Below are positions 8,255 through 16,020 of a DNA stretch of 31,226 nucleotides, in pieces (positions within the stretch are counted from its first letter, which is position 1; each line of letters begins with the position of its first letter). The notes under the pieces are model-generated. The model was not told the DNA's origin. It saw only the letters and a list, made by a program, of their open reading frames with translations, and made no database searches. The position numbers and the translations under genes are program-made. Origin of the DNA: an uncultured Bacilli bacterium (lineage in GTDB: Bacteria > Bacillota_I > Bacilli_A > RFN20 > CAG-826); the NCBI GenBank assembly GCA_934168325.1, contig CAKPNG010000017.1, positions 1 through 31,226 on the forward strand. The letters are read 5' to 3'.

Positions 8255-9436
8255 ATGATTATTCGTGAGAAATACTTAAAAGAAATAAGACCTTTTTATG
8301 ATAGTGATTTAGTAAAAATTATTACTGGTATTAGAAGATGCGGAAAATCAGTAATTTTAAAAACTATATTTGATGAAATAAATAAGAAAACTTCAAATAC
8401 GATTTATTTAGACTTTGAAGATGTTATTGATTTAAAAAAAGCTGGTTCTGTAGAGTTACTTATTAAATATGTTGAACAAAATAAAAAAGATGGTAAGTGC
8501 TATATATTTTTAGATGAAGTTCAGAATATAAAAGATTGGGCTATCGCTATTAGAACACTTAGATTACACAATAATTCAATTTTTATTTCTGGCTCTAATT
8601 CTAAATTATTATCAAAAGAATTTGCTACTGAATTATCTGGTCGATATGTTTCTTTTAGAATTAGGCCATTTGTTTATAAAGAAATTATTGAATACTCTAA
8701 AGAAACAAAAAGAAATGTAAGTATTATAGATTACTTAATTTGGGGCGGCTTTCCTAAAAGATTTGATATGATAAATCTTGAATCAACTATTAAATATTTA
8801 GAAGATTTAGAGGATACAATTGTTATAAAAGATTTAATCAAAAGATATAAAATTAAAAAACCAGAATTATTTAGAAAAGTTGTAAACTTTGTTTTAAGAA
8901 ATAATTCTAGGATATTATCTGCTAGATCGATTCATAAATATTTATTAAGTCAAGGTATTGATTGCTCTATAAATACAATTATCGGATATATACGTTATTT
9001 AAAAGAAGCTTATGTGATAGAAGAATTATCGCAATATTCTACTAAAACAAAAAGAGAATTAAACTTTAATCAAAAGTTATATGATTCAGATGTATGTTTT
9101 AATTCTTTAAAAGTAGATAATAATAGATATGATTTAGATCATAATTTAGAGAATATTGTCTATAATGAATTGTTATATATGGGCTATGATTTAAAAGTAT
9201 TTGATAATAAAGAAAAAGAAATTGATTTTATAGCATCAAAAAATGGCAAAATTTACTTAATTCAAGTTGCTTATAGCGTAGTAGATGAAAAAGCATATAA
9301 TAGAGAATTTAAAGCTTTTGCTGATTTAGATAATAGTAATCAAAAAATACTAATTACTAATGATAGTATAGATTATTCAACTTCAACTGTAAGACACATT
9401 AAATTTGAAGATTTCTTAATGATGGATGAATTGTAA
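8255..9436 (+). CDS. AAA_14/DUF4143 ATPase 3
   Basis: A 393-aa P-loop ATPase of the same family but a different branch. Walker A is GIRRCGKS (residues 25-32), Walker B is YIFLDEVQ (about 91-98), followed by FISGSNSKLLSKEFATELSGRY and the R-P-F-V-Y-KE segment. DUF4143 follows, with a winged-helix-like stretch (ILSARSIHKYLLSQGIDCSINTI, split here as two helices). The C-terminal nuclease-like fold has EIDFIAS, then IQVAY in place of ExK. The start is the ATG behind CGAGGG about 7 bases upstream. It has its own promoter within an inverted repeat and no operon partner. DNA binding, nuclease activity and autoregulation are all untested inferences. Confidence 0.85.
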   Translation: MIIREKYLKEIRPFYDSDLVKIITGIRRCGKSVILKTIFDEINKKTSNTIYLDFEDVIDLKKAGSVELLIKYVEQNKKDGKCYIFLDEVQNIKDWAIAIRTLRLHNNSIFISGSNSKLLSKEFATELSGRYVSFRIRPFVYKEIIEYSKETKRNVSIIDYLIWGGFPKRFDMINLESTIKYLEDLEDTIVIKDLIKRYKIKKPELFRKVVNFVLRNNSRILSARSIHKYLLSQGIDCSINTIIGYIRYLKEAYVIEELSQYSTKTKRELNFNQKLYDSDVCFNSLKVDNNRYDLDHNLENIVYNELLYMGYDLKVFDNKEKEIDFIASKNGKIYLIQVAYSVVDEKAYNREFKAFADLDNSNQKILITNDSIDYSTSTVRHIKFEDFLMMDEL

Positions 9437-9544
9437 TAAATTATAAAAATAATATACATAAATTAGTAAATAAGACTTATTTGATTTTAATAAAAAAACT
9501 AGTATTTAATGTATTAAATCATAAATTGCACGAATTGATAAAGA

Positions 9545-9595
9545 TTGTAAAGGACATATTTCCTTGTTAAAATAAACTTATGAAAAGGAAATATG
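9545..9595 (+). promoter_or_regulatory. promoter with an 11-bp inverted repeat before a small lipoprotein gene
   Basis: TTGTAA (9545-9550), 17 bp, TAAAAT (9568-9573) is a good sigma-A promoter. CATATTTCCTT (9555-9565) and AAGGAAATATG (9585-9595) are perfect arms. One lies between -35 and -10 and the other spans the early leader, so a repressor site is plausible. Confidence 0.6.
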
Positions 9596-9647
9596 ATAAA
9601 TTTTTTGATTAATTTTTATGTTTTTGTAACCTTAGAGGCAAGTTAAA

Positions 9648-10106
9648 ATGAAATTAAGTGTTTTTTATATTCCGTTATTCTTTAGTTCTTTATGTCTTAC
9701 TTCATGTGGGTCCTCACTTAATGCACTTAAAAAAGAATATGCTATTGGAAATGATTTTAGTGAAGTAATATCGAAACAAAAAAACAATAATAGTTTTATT
9801 AAATTTGAAAATTATTGCTTTTGGAATGAAGGGAAGTATGATGTTAGCATACATTGCGATAAAACGTTTAAATATATAAATGATAATCAGTTTACAATAA
9901 AGATAATTGGTAGTTTTAACGAATTAAAGTATATTAAAAAAGGTGATGATATCTTTAAAGTAGTTTATACAATTGGAATTCCAATATCTTGTGGAACTTC
10001 TGGCGTTGAATCTTTATTATTTAATTTAAATGATACTAAAGGGTGCCGAGTTTATCTATATAACGATAATAGCTTTTTAAAAGTAAATTTTATTGAACTT
10101 TTTTAA
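9648..10106 (+). CDS. small lipoprotein of unknown function
   Basis: A 152-aa secreted lipoprotein. The signal peptide ends at the lipobox LTSC, with C20 as the lipidated residue. The mature part (about 132 aa) is strand-rich and contains two Cys (GKYDVSIHC and IGIPISC) that could pair. AGAGGCAAG supplies the ribosome site and the ATG is clear. It is preceded by its own promoter with an inverted repeat and is followed by a decayed ATPase fragment. I recognise no domain. Confidence 0.7.
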   Translation: MKLSVFYIPLFFSSLCLTSCGSSLNALKKEYAIGNDFSEVISKQKNNNSFIKFENYCFWNEGKYDVSIHCDKTFKYINDNQFTIKIIGSFNELKYIKKGDDIFKVVYTIGIPISCGTSGVESLLFNLNDTKGCRVYLYNDNSFLKVNFIELF

Positions 10107-10195
10107 TAATTATTAGATAAATTTAGCTTATTTTTTTTCTTTATAGTAAACTTAAAAAGTGCTTATCTATATAATCATTCTGTAAAAGCAATAAC

Positions 10196-10561
10196 ATAAG
10201 AAACTTAAATGATTTAGAAGATTTATTAAATATTTTGTCTTCTAATGTAGGTTCTTTAACTAATCCAGAGAAATTAAAAACACTTTTAGATCAGTTAAAA
10301 TCTCATATTATTTTTCTAATACTATTAAAAATATATCGATTGTTTTGATGATTTTTTAATTGAATCTACTTCTAGATATGAAAAAAAGTAAGTCTTATAT
10401 AGATACACCAAAAAATATTATTTTAGTGATTTAGGATTGCGTAATTCTCGTATAAATTTTAGACAAATAGAAGAAACTTATTTTATGGAAAATATTATTT
10501 ATAATGAGTTAAAAATGAGAGGATATAATGTTGATGTTGGTGCTGTTACACTTGCAATTAT
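10196..10561 (+). pseudogene. decayed fragment of an ATPase 2-like gene
   Basis: The DNA closely matches the middle of ATPase 2 (about 7346-7720, residues 218-343), for example the stretches encoding DLEDLLNIL, SSNVGSLTNPEKLK and NIIYNELKMRGYNV. Several single-base indels (for example around 10280, 10300 and 10380) destroy the frame, and both ends are missing. It stops just before the 23-bp repeats. It is a remnant of a fifth AAA_14/DUF4143 gene. Confidence 0.85.
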
Positions 10562-10565
10562 GAAT

Positions 10566-10657
10566 CGCAAATCACTCCAGTGAAATACCGCAAATCACTC
10601 CAGTGAAATACCGCAAATCATTCCAGTGAAATACCACAAATCACTCCAGTAAATATA
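10566..10657. repeat. four tandem 23-bp repeats with an internal dyad
   Basis: Units start at 10566, 10589, 10612 and 10635 with no spacers. Each opens with CGCAAATCA (CACAAATCA in unit 4) and contains the dyad TCACTCCAGTGA, 5-bp arms around CC; unit 3 has TCATT and unit 4 decays at its end. The array lies between the ATPase remnant and the lysine-operon promoter. It may be an operator array or part of a mobile-element end; neither is shown. Confidence 0.85.
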
Positions 10658-10685
10658 GCAATTTTGATTTTGGATAAATATTATA

Positions 10686-10713
10686 TTGACAATAATTATT
10701 TAGCGATTAAAAT
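10686..10713 (+). promoter_or_regulatory. sigma-A promoter of the lysine-uptake operon
   Basis: A consensus TTGACA (10686-10691), 16 bp, TAAAAT (10708-10713). The expected start near 10720 falls immediately before the riboswitch P1 helix. Confidence 0.75.
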
Positions 10714-10722
10714 AGTCATGAG

Positions 10723-10880
10723 ATTGATAGAGGCGCGATCGATAAAAGTAGTTAGTGGAAGAGGCATCTAATGAAACTAACAAAAGGTAAGATCGCCGAA
10801 ACTAATTTAAGGCATTAAATTAGATTGGGCTATAAGATAATATCTTATAGACTCCTAGTTTATCTAGAGGCGCTATCGGT
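10723..10880 (+). promoter_or_regulatory. lysine riboswitch (L box)
   Basis: This leader senses lysine. P1 pairs ATTGATAG (10723-10730) with CTATCGGT (10873-10880). Inside are GCGATC with GATCGC (10735-10740, 10791-10796), GTTAGT with ACTAAC (10751-10756, 10776-10781), CTAATTTAA with TTAAATTAG (10802-10810, 10815-10823) and CTATAAGATA with TATCTTATAG (10830-10850), giving the five-way junction. Conserved L-box pieces are present: AGAGGCGCG, AGTA (10747), GCCGAA (10795-10800), GGGC and the second GAGGCGC before the P1 3' strand. It precedes an amino-acid importer, which therefore most likely carries lysine. High lysine should stabilise P1 and allow the terminator to form. Confidence 0.93.
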
Positions 10881-10904
10881 GTAATGTCTTATAAAATTAA
10901 TTAA

Positions 10905-10938
10905 GATTGCATCGAGCGATGCAATCTTTTCTTTTTTT
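10905..10938 (+). terminator. riboswitch-controlled intrinsic terminator
   Basis: GATTGCATCG (10905-10914), AG, CGATGCAATC (10917-10926) is a perfect stem followed by a T-rich tail (10927-10938). The alternative antiterminator pairs TCGGTGTAAT (10876-10885) with ATTGCATCGA (10906-10915): ten pairs, two of them G-U. It takes bases from both P1 and the terminator, so the two folds exclude each other. Confidence 0.92.
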
Positions 10939-10955
10939 AGGAGGTATTACAAATT

Positions 10956-11843
10956 ATGAAGAAAAAAGAATTATTATTAGGAATTTTTGCTTTAACTAGT
11001 TTAGGTATTATTAGTTCATGTAAGAGTAATAGTGTTAGTAATGATAAATTAGTTATTGGAATGGAATGTAATTATCAACCATTTAATTGGACTACTACTA
11101 AAAGTAGTGAATATACTTTAAAGATTGATAAAACAAATGAATTTGTAGATGGTTATGATATTGAAGTAGCTAGATACTTAAGTAAAGATTTAGATAAAGA
11201 AGTAGTTATTAAAAGAATTGAATGGGCTAGTTTAATACCTAGTTTAAATAATAATGAAATAAATATGATTTTAGCAGGAATGACAGAAACTCCTACTAGA
11301 AAAGAATCTATAGATTTTACTAATCCATATTTAACTAGTGATTTAGCTTTTTTAATTAAAAAAGCTAATGTAGATGAGTCTAAAGGTACTAAAGAAAATC
11401 CAATGTCGTATGATGAGTTATTAAATCTATTTGATGGACAAACTTTAGTATGTCAACAAAATGTTGTAGGTGATGAATTTATTGATACTTATTTTGTCAA
11501 TAATAAAGAAAATAAATCGATTAGACATAGTCCAGCTCAAGCTACTTATCCTTTAGCTGCTAATGATGTATTAGGTGGTATTAGTTTTGCTATGCCTGCT
11601 GAACTCCCAGTTATTGAAGCTATGACTAATCTAAATAAAAATGAATTAAGAGTCTTATATTGTAATTATAAAGATTTCTTATCTAAAGATGATTTAAATG
11701 GATTAAGTGTATCTATTGGTATTAAAAAAGGTAATGATGAATTAAAAGAAGAACTTAATAATTCTTTAGCAAAATTATCTAATGAAGAACGTGGCGATAT
11801 GATGGGAAGAGCTGCTAATAGATCAAGTAGTAGTGCATTATGA
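10956..11843 (+). CDS. amino-acid ABC transporter substrate-binding lipoprotein, probably lysine
   Basis: A 295-aa extracellular binding lipoprotein of SBP family 3. The signal ends at the lipobox IISSC (C22). Family hallmarks are LVIGMECNYQPFNW at the mature start, VDGYDIEVARYLS (about 65-77), the EWASLIPSLNNNEINMILAGMT region (split across two lobes) with TRKESIDFTNPY, and a hinge returning to VSIGIKKGNDELKEELNNSL. An AGGAGGT site precedes the ATG. It is the first gene after a lysine riboswitch, which makes lysine the likely ligand; by sequence alone it could bind any polar or basic amino acid. Its stop overlaps the permease start by four bases (ATGA). Confidence 0.9.
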   Translation: MKKKELLLGIFALTSLGIISSCKSNSVSNDKLVIGMECNYQPFNWTTTKSSEYTLKIDKTNEFVDGYDIEVARYLSKDLDKEVVIKRIEWASLIPSLNNNEINMILAGMTETPTRKESIDFTNPYLTSDLAFLIKKANVDESKGTKENPMSYDELLNLFDGQTLVCQQNVVGDEFIDTYFVNNKENKSIRHSPAQATYPLAANDVLGGISFAMPAELPVIEAMTNLNKNELRVLYCNYKDFLSKDDLNGLSVSIGIKKGNDELKEELNNSLAKLSNEERGDMMGRAANRSSSSAL

Positions 11844-12631
11844 TAGATTTTGAGAAACTAGGAAAATTATGGGGAGATAATTTTTCTTTAATCGGATATG
11901 GAGTTTTATCTACTTTAATATTGTCCATTTTTGGAACAATATGTGGCCTAATCTTGGGTATTTTTCTAGCTTATGGAAAAAATATCAAGATTAAAAAAAC
12001 TGATAAATGGTTTATAAAAACTCTTAAAAGTATATGTTTAGCATTTTGTAATATCTATTCAGTAGTACTTAGAGGTACACCTATGATGGTCCAAGCATTA
12101 TTATTTAAGTTTGGATGTAGTGCTATTGGAATTAATTGGGGAGATATCTATTTTGAAGGTCCAATTAATAATGTATTTAATGGATGGCTTATTGCTGGAT
12201 TTATTGTTATTACTTTTAATACTGCAGCTTATATGGGTGAGATTATTAAAAGTGGACTTAATGGGGTTGATAATGGTCAAATAGAAGGTGCTAGAAGTTT
12301 AGGTTTATCTAGTTCTTTAACTAGTATTAAAATAATATTACCTCAAGCATTAAAGAATGCTTTACCTACTATTGGTAATGAATTAATTGTCAATATAAAA
12401 GATTCAAGTGTATTAAATGTTATATCAGTTACTGAATTATTTTATCGATTAAATTTAATAGCTGGATCAACTTATGCTTTTATGGAATCTTATTTAATAT
12501 TAGCTATTATCTATTTAATATTAACTTTAATAACTACTTTAATCTTAAAATTAATAGAACATAAACTAAATGGAATTAAATTCTCATTTAATCCATTTAG
12601 ATTATTTAGGAGAAATAGCTATGGAAAATAA
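11840..12631 (+). CDS. amino-acid ABC transporter permease, probably lysine
   Basis: A 263-aa membrane permease of the HisM/GlnP type. It has about five hydrophobic segments (near residues 14-38, 60-82, 100-125, 180-200 and 215-240). The N-terminal signature appears as VVLRGTPMMVQALLF, and the cytoplasmic EAA loop as EGARSLGLSSSLTSIKIILP, which contacts the ATPase. Family length is normal. It starts at the ATGA overlap with the binding-protein gene and overlaps the ATPase gene by 11 bases, so the three are translated as one unit. Only one permease gene is present, so it presumably works as a homodimer. Substrate assignment rests on the riboswitch. Confidence 0.9.
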   Translation: MIDFEKLGKLWGDNFSLIGYGVLSTLILSIFGTICGLILGIFLAYGKNIKIKKTDKWFIKTLKSICLAFCNIYSVVLRGTPMMVQALLFKFGCSAIGINWGDIYFEGPINNVFNGWLIAGFIVITFNTAAYMGEIIKSGLNGVDNGQIEGARSLGLSSSLTSIKIILPQALKNALPTIGNELIVNIKDSSVLNVISVTELFYRLNLIAGSTYAFMESYLILAIIYLILTLITTLILKLIEHKLNGIKFSFNPFRLFRRNSYGK

Positions 12632-13634
12632 TAATAAAGAATTAATACTTATTATCAAAAATATTGCTAAATTTTTTGATACTAATAAGATCTTAAAAGA
12701 TATATCTTTAGATGTATATAAAGGAGATGTTATAGCTATTATTGGACCTAGTGGAAGTGGTAAATCGACATTTTTAAGATGTATTAATTTATTAGAAGAA
12801 CCTACTAGAGGTACTTTAATTTATAAAAATAATACTTATTTTAATATAACTAAATGTAAAGATGATTTTATCGATTACTCTAGATATAAAGAAGATAAAA
12901 ATAAATATAAAGAAAGATTAATAGAAACAGAAGATAATTTAGCAATATATCAAAATAAATATATTGAAGATAAATCTAATAAAGAATTAAAGAAATTAAT
13001 TAGAAGTGCTAAAAAAGAATATAAAGAAGTAAGAAAGTCTCCAATTAATAAATTAGATTATTTAGATAAAACCAAATATTTAGAATCTATTAAAAATGAT
13101 GTAGTAATTACACCTACTAATAAAGAATTAAATAATATTAGAAGTAAGATTACGATGGTTTTTCAATCATTTAATTTATTTAATAATATGAATGTATTAG
13201 ATAATGTAATGTTAGCTCAAAAAATAGTATTAAAAAAATCAAATTTGGAAGCTAAAGAAACTGCTATTAAATATTTAACTCTTGTTAATATGCAAGACCG
13301 TATGAATTATCGAATTAGTGAACTTAGTGGTGGTCAAAAACAACGTGTAGCTATAGCTAGAGCTTTAGCAATTAATCCAGATATTATTTTATTTGATGAA
13401 CCAACTAGTGCTTTAGATCCTGAAATGGTAGAAGAAGTTCTTAATGTTATGAAGACTTTAGCTAATGAAGGAAAGACAATGATAGTTGTAACTCATGAAA
13501 TGAATTTTGCTAAAAATGTTGCTAATAAAGTAGTCTTTATGGATAAAGGATTAATCGTAGAAGAAGGTAATCCTAAAGAAGTAATTAATAATCCACAAAG
13601 TGAAAGATTAAAGAATTTCTTAAGTAAAAACTAG
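12621..13634 (+). CDS. amino-acid ABC transporter ATPase with a large insertion, probably lysine
   Basis: A 337-aa ATP-binding subunit of the GlnQ/HisP type. Walker A is GPSGSGKS (42-49), the Q-loop is MVFQSFNLF (Gln182), the signature LSGGQKQRVAIARAL starts at 235, Walker B is IILFDE (255-260), followed by PTSALDPE and the switch His in VVTHEMNFA (His292). Family members are about 240-255 aa and have roughly 45 residues between Walker A and the Q-loop; here there are about 133. The extra 85-90 residues (about 78-167) are Lys/Glu/Tyr-rich and look helical or coiled. The start is the ATG at 12621 behind AGGAGA; a longer in-frame start at 12570 lies inside the permease and is unlikely. The insertion is in frame, with all catalytic motifs intact. 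Confidence 0.9.
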   Translation: MENNNKELILIIKNIAKFFDTNKILKDISLDVYKGDVIAIIGPSGSGKSTFLRCINLLEEPTRGTLIYKNNTYFNITKCKDDFIDYSRYKEDKNKYKERLIETEDNLAIYQNKYIEDKSNKELKKLIRSAKKEYKEVRKSPINKLDYLDKTKYLESIKNDVVITPTNKELNNIRSKITMVFQSFNLFNNMNVLDNVMLAQKIVLKKSNLEAKETAIKYLTLVNMQDRMNYRISELSGGQKQRVAIARALAINPDIILFDEPTSALDPEMVEEVLNVMKTLANEGKTMIVVTHEMNFAKNVANKVVFMDKGLIVEEGNPKEVINNPQSERLKNFLSKN

Positions 13635-13697
13635 CTATTTTAAGTATAAAACCATGCAAAACTCAATTATTTTTTCAAAATATAGATATTTAGATTA

Positions 13698-15023
13698 TTA
13701 CATATAATCATTATATTTTTCATTACATAAGAAATCTATAATTCCAATATGTTCGATGCCATTTTTATCAATATAAGGAATGTATAAATCACCTTCAATA
13801 ATTATCTTATGGAATGAGTCATCAATTTTTAAGAAGGAATTAGATTCTTGCTTTAATTTTTCATCATTATATATTTGATAAGTCGATTGGATATAAAGTT
13901 TTTTATCTCCCATTGTTGCAATAAAATCGACTTCGTATTGTTTTCTAACTCTAGTATTATCTTTATTTAATTCAAATACCGGTACAATACCAACGTTAAT
14001 TGCGTACCCTCTTCTTTTAAGATCTCTATAAATTATAGATTCCATTAAATGTCCTTTATCAATTTGATTAAAAGAAAGAAGTGCGTTCCTTAATCCACAA
14101 TCGGCAAAATAATATTTTTTACTACTTGCTATAAGTTTATTACCTTTAATATCAAAACGGTTAACTTCACTTATTAAAAACGAGTCTTTAAAAGCATTTA
14201 TATATTTATCTATAGATTGTCTAGAAATACATTTATCTTCTTTTTGCTTAAATAATTCTAAGATTTTATTTATAGATATAAGTGAACCTTCACTTGATGC
14301 TAGGACTGATAAAAGTTCTTTTATCGTAGTGGTATTATTATTAATATTGGAATGCTCTAAAATATCTTTTAAATATGTAAGTTCAAGAAGATTATTCAAA
14401 TATGATATTTTGTCTTGATTATTTCCGAAAACTATCATTCCAGGCATTCCACCGAATACTAAATATTCTTCAAATAACATTCTTTTATCTTTTCGAGGAA
14501 AAGCACTTGCATATTCATTAAAAGATAATGGAGCAAGATCTATTTGCCATCCTCTACCTCTAAATTCAGTTAAAACATCTGAAGACAATAGATGTGAATT
14601 GCTTCCAGTTACATAGATGTCTACATTTGGGTAGCTAGAAAGAAGACCATTAAGAACTTGATAAAAGTTAATTTGTGGAATTTCACCATTGGTAGTTTCT
14701 ACACCATTAAAGGCAGGATTCGGTATGCTTTTACAAAATTGTATTTCATCAATAAAAAGATAAAATTCATCTATTTTATTAAGCTTGGTTTTAATATATT
14801 CATCTAATTTGATAGGATTAGTATAATTTGCGAATTCTTGACTTGAAAGATCTAATTGTATAATTCTATTTTCCAAAACACCTATGGAAAGAAGATAATC
14901 TTTATATAGAACATTCAAAAGATAAGATTTTCCACATCTTCGAATACCAGTTATTACCTTTACCATTTTATTATGTGCACTGCGAATTAGTTTATTAAGA
15001 TAAAAGTCTCTTTTTATTTCCAT
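13698..15023 (-). CDS. AAA_14/DUF4143 ATPase 4
   Basis: A 441-aa P-loop ATPase, the closest relative of ATPase 2. Walker A is GIRRCGKS (26-33), Walker B is YLFIDEIQF, followed by VTGSNSHLLS and RGRG...APLSFNEYA. The C-terminal nuclease-like fold has EVDFIAT and then IQSTY instead of ExK. A TTG start nine codons upstream exists, but the ATG at 15023 is preferred: MEIKRDFYLNKLI aligns with ATPase 2, and AAAGGA lies about 12 bases upstream. It has an extra loop (NGVETTNGEIPQ) after the Walker B region. It converges on the lysine operon and has its own promoter within an inverted repeat. Confidence 0.85.
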   Translation of the reverse strand: MEIKRDFYLNKLIRSAHNKMVKVITGIRRCGKSYLLNVLYKDYLLSIGVLENRIIQLDLSSQEFANYTNPIKLDEYIKTKLNKIDEFYLFIDEIQFCKSIPNPAFNGVETTNGEIPQINFYQVLNGLLSSYPNVDIYVTGSNSHLLSSDVLTEFRGRGWQIDLAPLSFNEYASAFPRKDKRMLFEEYLVFGGMPGMIVFGNNQDKISYLNNLLELTYLKDILEHSNINNNTTTIKELLSVLASSEGSLISINKILELFKQKEDKCISRQSIDKYINAFKDSFLISEVNRFDIKGNKLIASSKKYYFADCGLRNALLSFNQIDKGHLMESIIYRDLKRRGYAINVGIVPVFELNKDNTRVRKQYEVDFIATMGDKKLYIQSTYQIYNDEKLKQESNSFLKIDDSFHKIIIEGDLYIPYIDKNGIEHIGIIDFLCNEKYNDYM

Positions 15024-15041
15024 ATAGTATGAAGTCCTTTC

Positions 15042-15111
15042 TGCACACAAATTGTAACATAAACAGTCAAAAATAACAATTTTTATTTAAATTTATTACA
15101 AAAAGTGTGCA
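15042..15111 (-). promoter_or_regulatory. promoter of ATPase 4 framed by an inverted repeat
   Basis: On the minus strand TTGTTA (15079-15074), 17 bp, TACAAT (15056-15051). TGCACACAAATTGTAA (15042-15057) and TTACAAAAAGTGTGCA (15096-15111) are arms matching at 13 of 16 positions, 38 bp apart. The proximal arm covers the -10 and the distal arm lies upstream of the -35, the same layout as at ATPase 3 but with a different sequence. Confidence 0.7.
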
Positions 15112-15325
15112 AAATCACATTTTTTGAAACTAATTAGTTTGTATAATCAGTAATTATAGCCATTTTTTAAATATTGTTTTTGTTATTAATTTAGTAAATT
15201 TTCTTAATAAAAATAAGAAGTTGAAATATTTACATTAATTAATAATAGTTTATTATAAAAATTAATGTTTTATTAGTTATATAAGTGTCTATAATTGACA
15301 ATAATAGTGTAATTGTTTGATTTTA

Positions 15326-15354
15326 TTGTAATCATTTTTAAACTTTACTATACT
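15326..15354 (+). promoter_or_regulatory. sigma-A promoter of the SHOCT membrane protein gene
   Basis: TTGTAA (15326-15331), 17 bp, TATACT (15349-15354). It is followed 7 bases later by GAGGTAGAGG and the ATG at 15376, leaving a very short leader. The rest of 15112-15325 is AT-rich, with no other feature seen. Confidence 0.6.
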
Positions 15355-15375
15355 AATAAAAAAGAGGTAGAGGCT

Positions 15376-16020
15376 ATGATTTATTGCATTGTTATATCTG
15401 GCATTATTGCGTTATTAAGTATTTTTGCTTTTTTTGGAAGAGCAGTTATAGCAAGCGGAGATACGATAATTCCTACTATGTTTAATTTAATGTTTGGTGG
15501 AACTGAAAATATCAACAAATACTACGTTATACAATGGACTCGATATGATTTATTAACATTTTTATTTGTTTTACAAATTATAATTATGATTGTGGCTATT
15601 CTTTCTTTTATTATTTGTTATAACTTAGATACAGATTATAAAGCTCATACTCATATATTAATTATTTCAGTTATAGAAATATTATTATGTCTTACTGCTT
15701 CTATAATATCTTTACTAACTTTAGAAATCACTGGAGTTAATGTGGGAAATAATTTAGATATTAGACTTGGTCCTGGACCAATAGCTTATACTACTATGAA
15801 TATGATTTCTGTTGTTTTACTTATTGTAGGAAATATTTTAAATTTAGTTAATCCAACTTATAGATATTACAATATAGAAGCATATAAATCTCAACTTAAA
15901 CAAAATCATGGTTTATCTGAAAGTGCAAAAGTTGATCTTATTATAAAATATAAGAATATGCTTGATGATGGCATAATTACAAAGGAAGAATTTGAACAAA
16001 AGAAAAAAGATTTATTATAA
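15376..16020 (+). CDS. four-helix membrane protein with a SHOCT-like C-terminus
   Basis: A 214-aa protein with membrane segments near residues 4-22, 60-82, 92-117 and 140-160. The C-terminus (about 183-214) contains LIIKYKNMLDDGIITKEEFE, followed by a Lys-rich end. This is a clear SHOCT-type short helical hairpin, which in known proteins serves as a C-terminal oligomerisation or interaction module. The start is the ATG after GAGGTAGAGG; an upstream in-frame start at 15313 would precede the -10 and is rejected. The gene is monocistronic between ATPase 4 and the iron-type operon. The function is unknown. Confidence 0.75.
   Translation: MIYCIVISGIIALLSIFAFFGRAVIASGDTIIPTMFNLMFGGTENINKYYVIQWTRYDLLTFLFVLQIIIMIVAILSFIICYNLDTDYKAHTHILIISVIEILLCLTASIISLLTLEITGVNVGNNLDIRLGPGPIAYTTMNMISVVLLIVGNILNLVNPTYRYYNIEAYKSQLKQNHGLSESAKVDLIIKYKNMLDDGIITKEEFEQKKKDLL

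Noticed and set aside
11840..11846. UGA read as tryptophan (mycoplasma code)
   Set aside because: Several genes end at TGA in sensible places, including the ATGA overlaps at 11840 and 21809, and Trp is encoded by TGG throughout.
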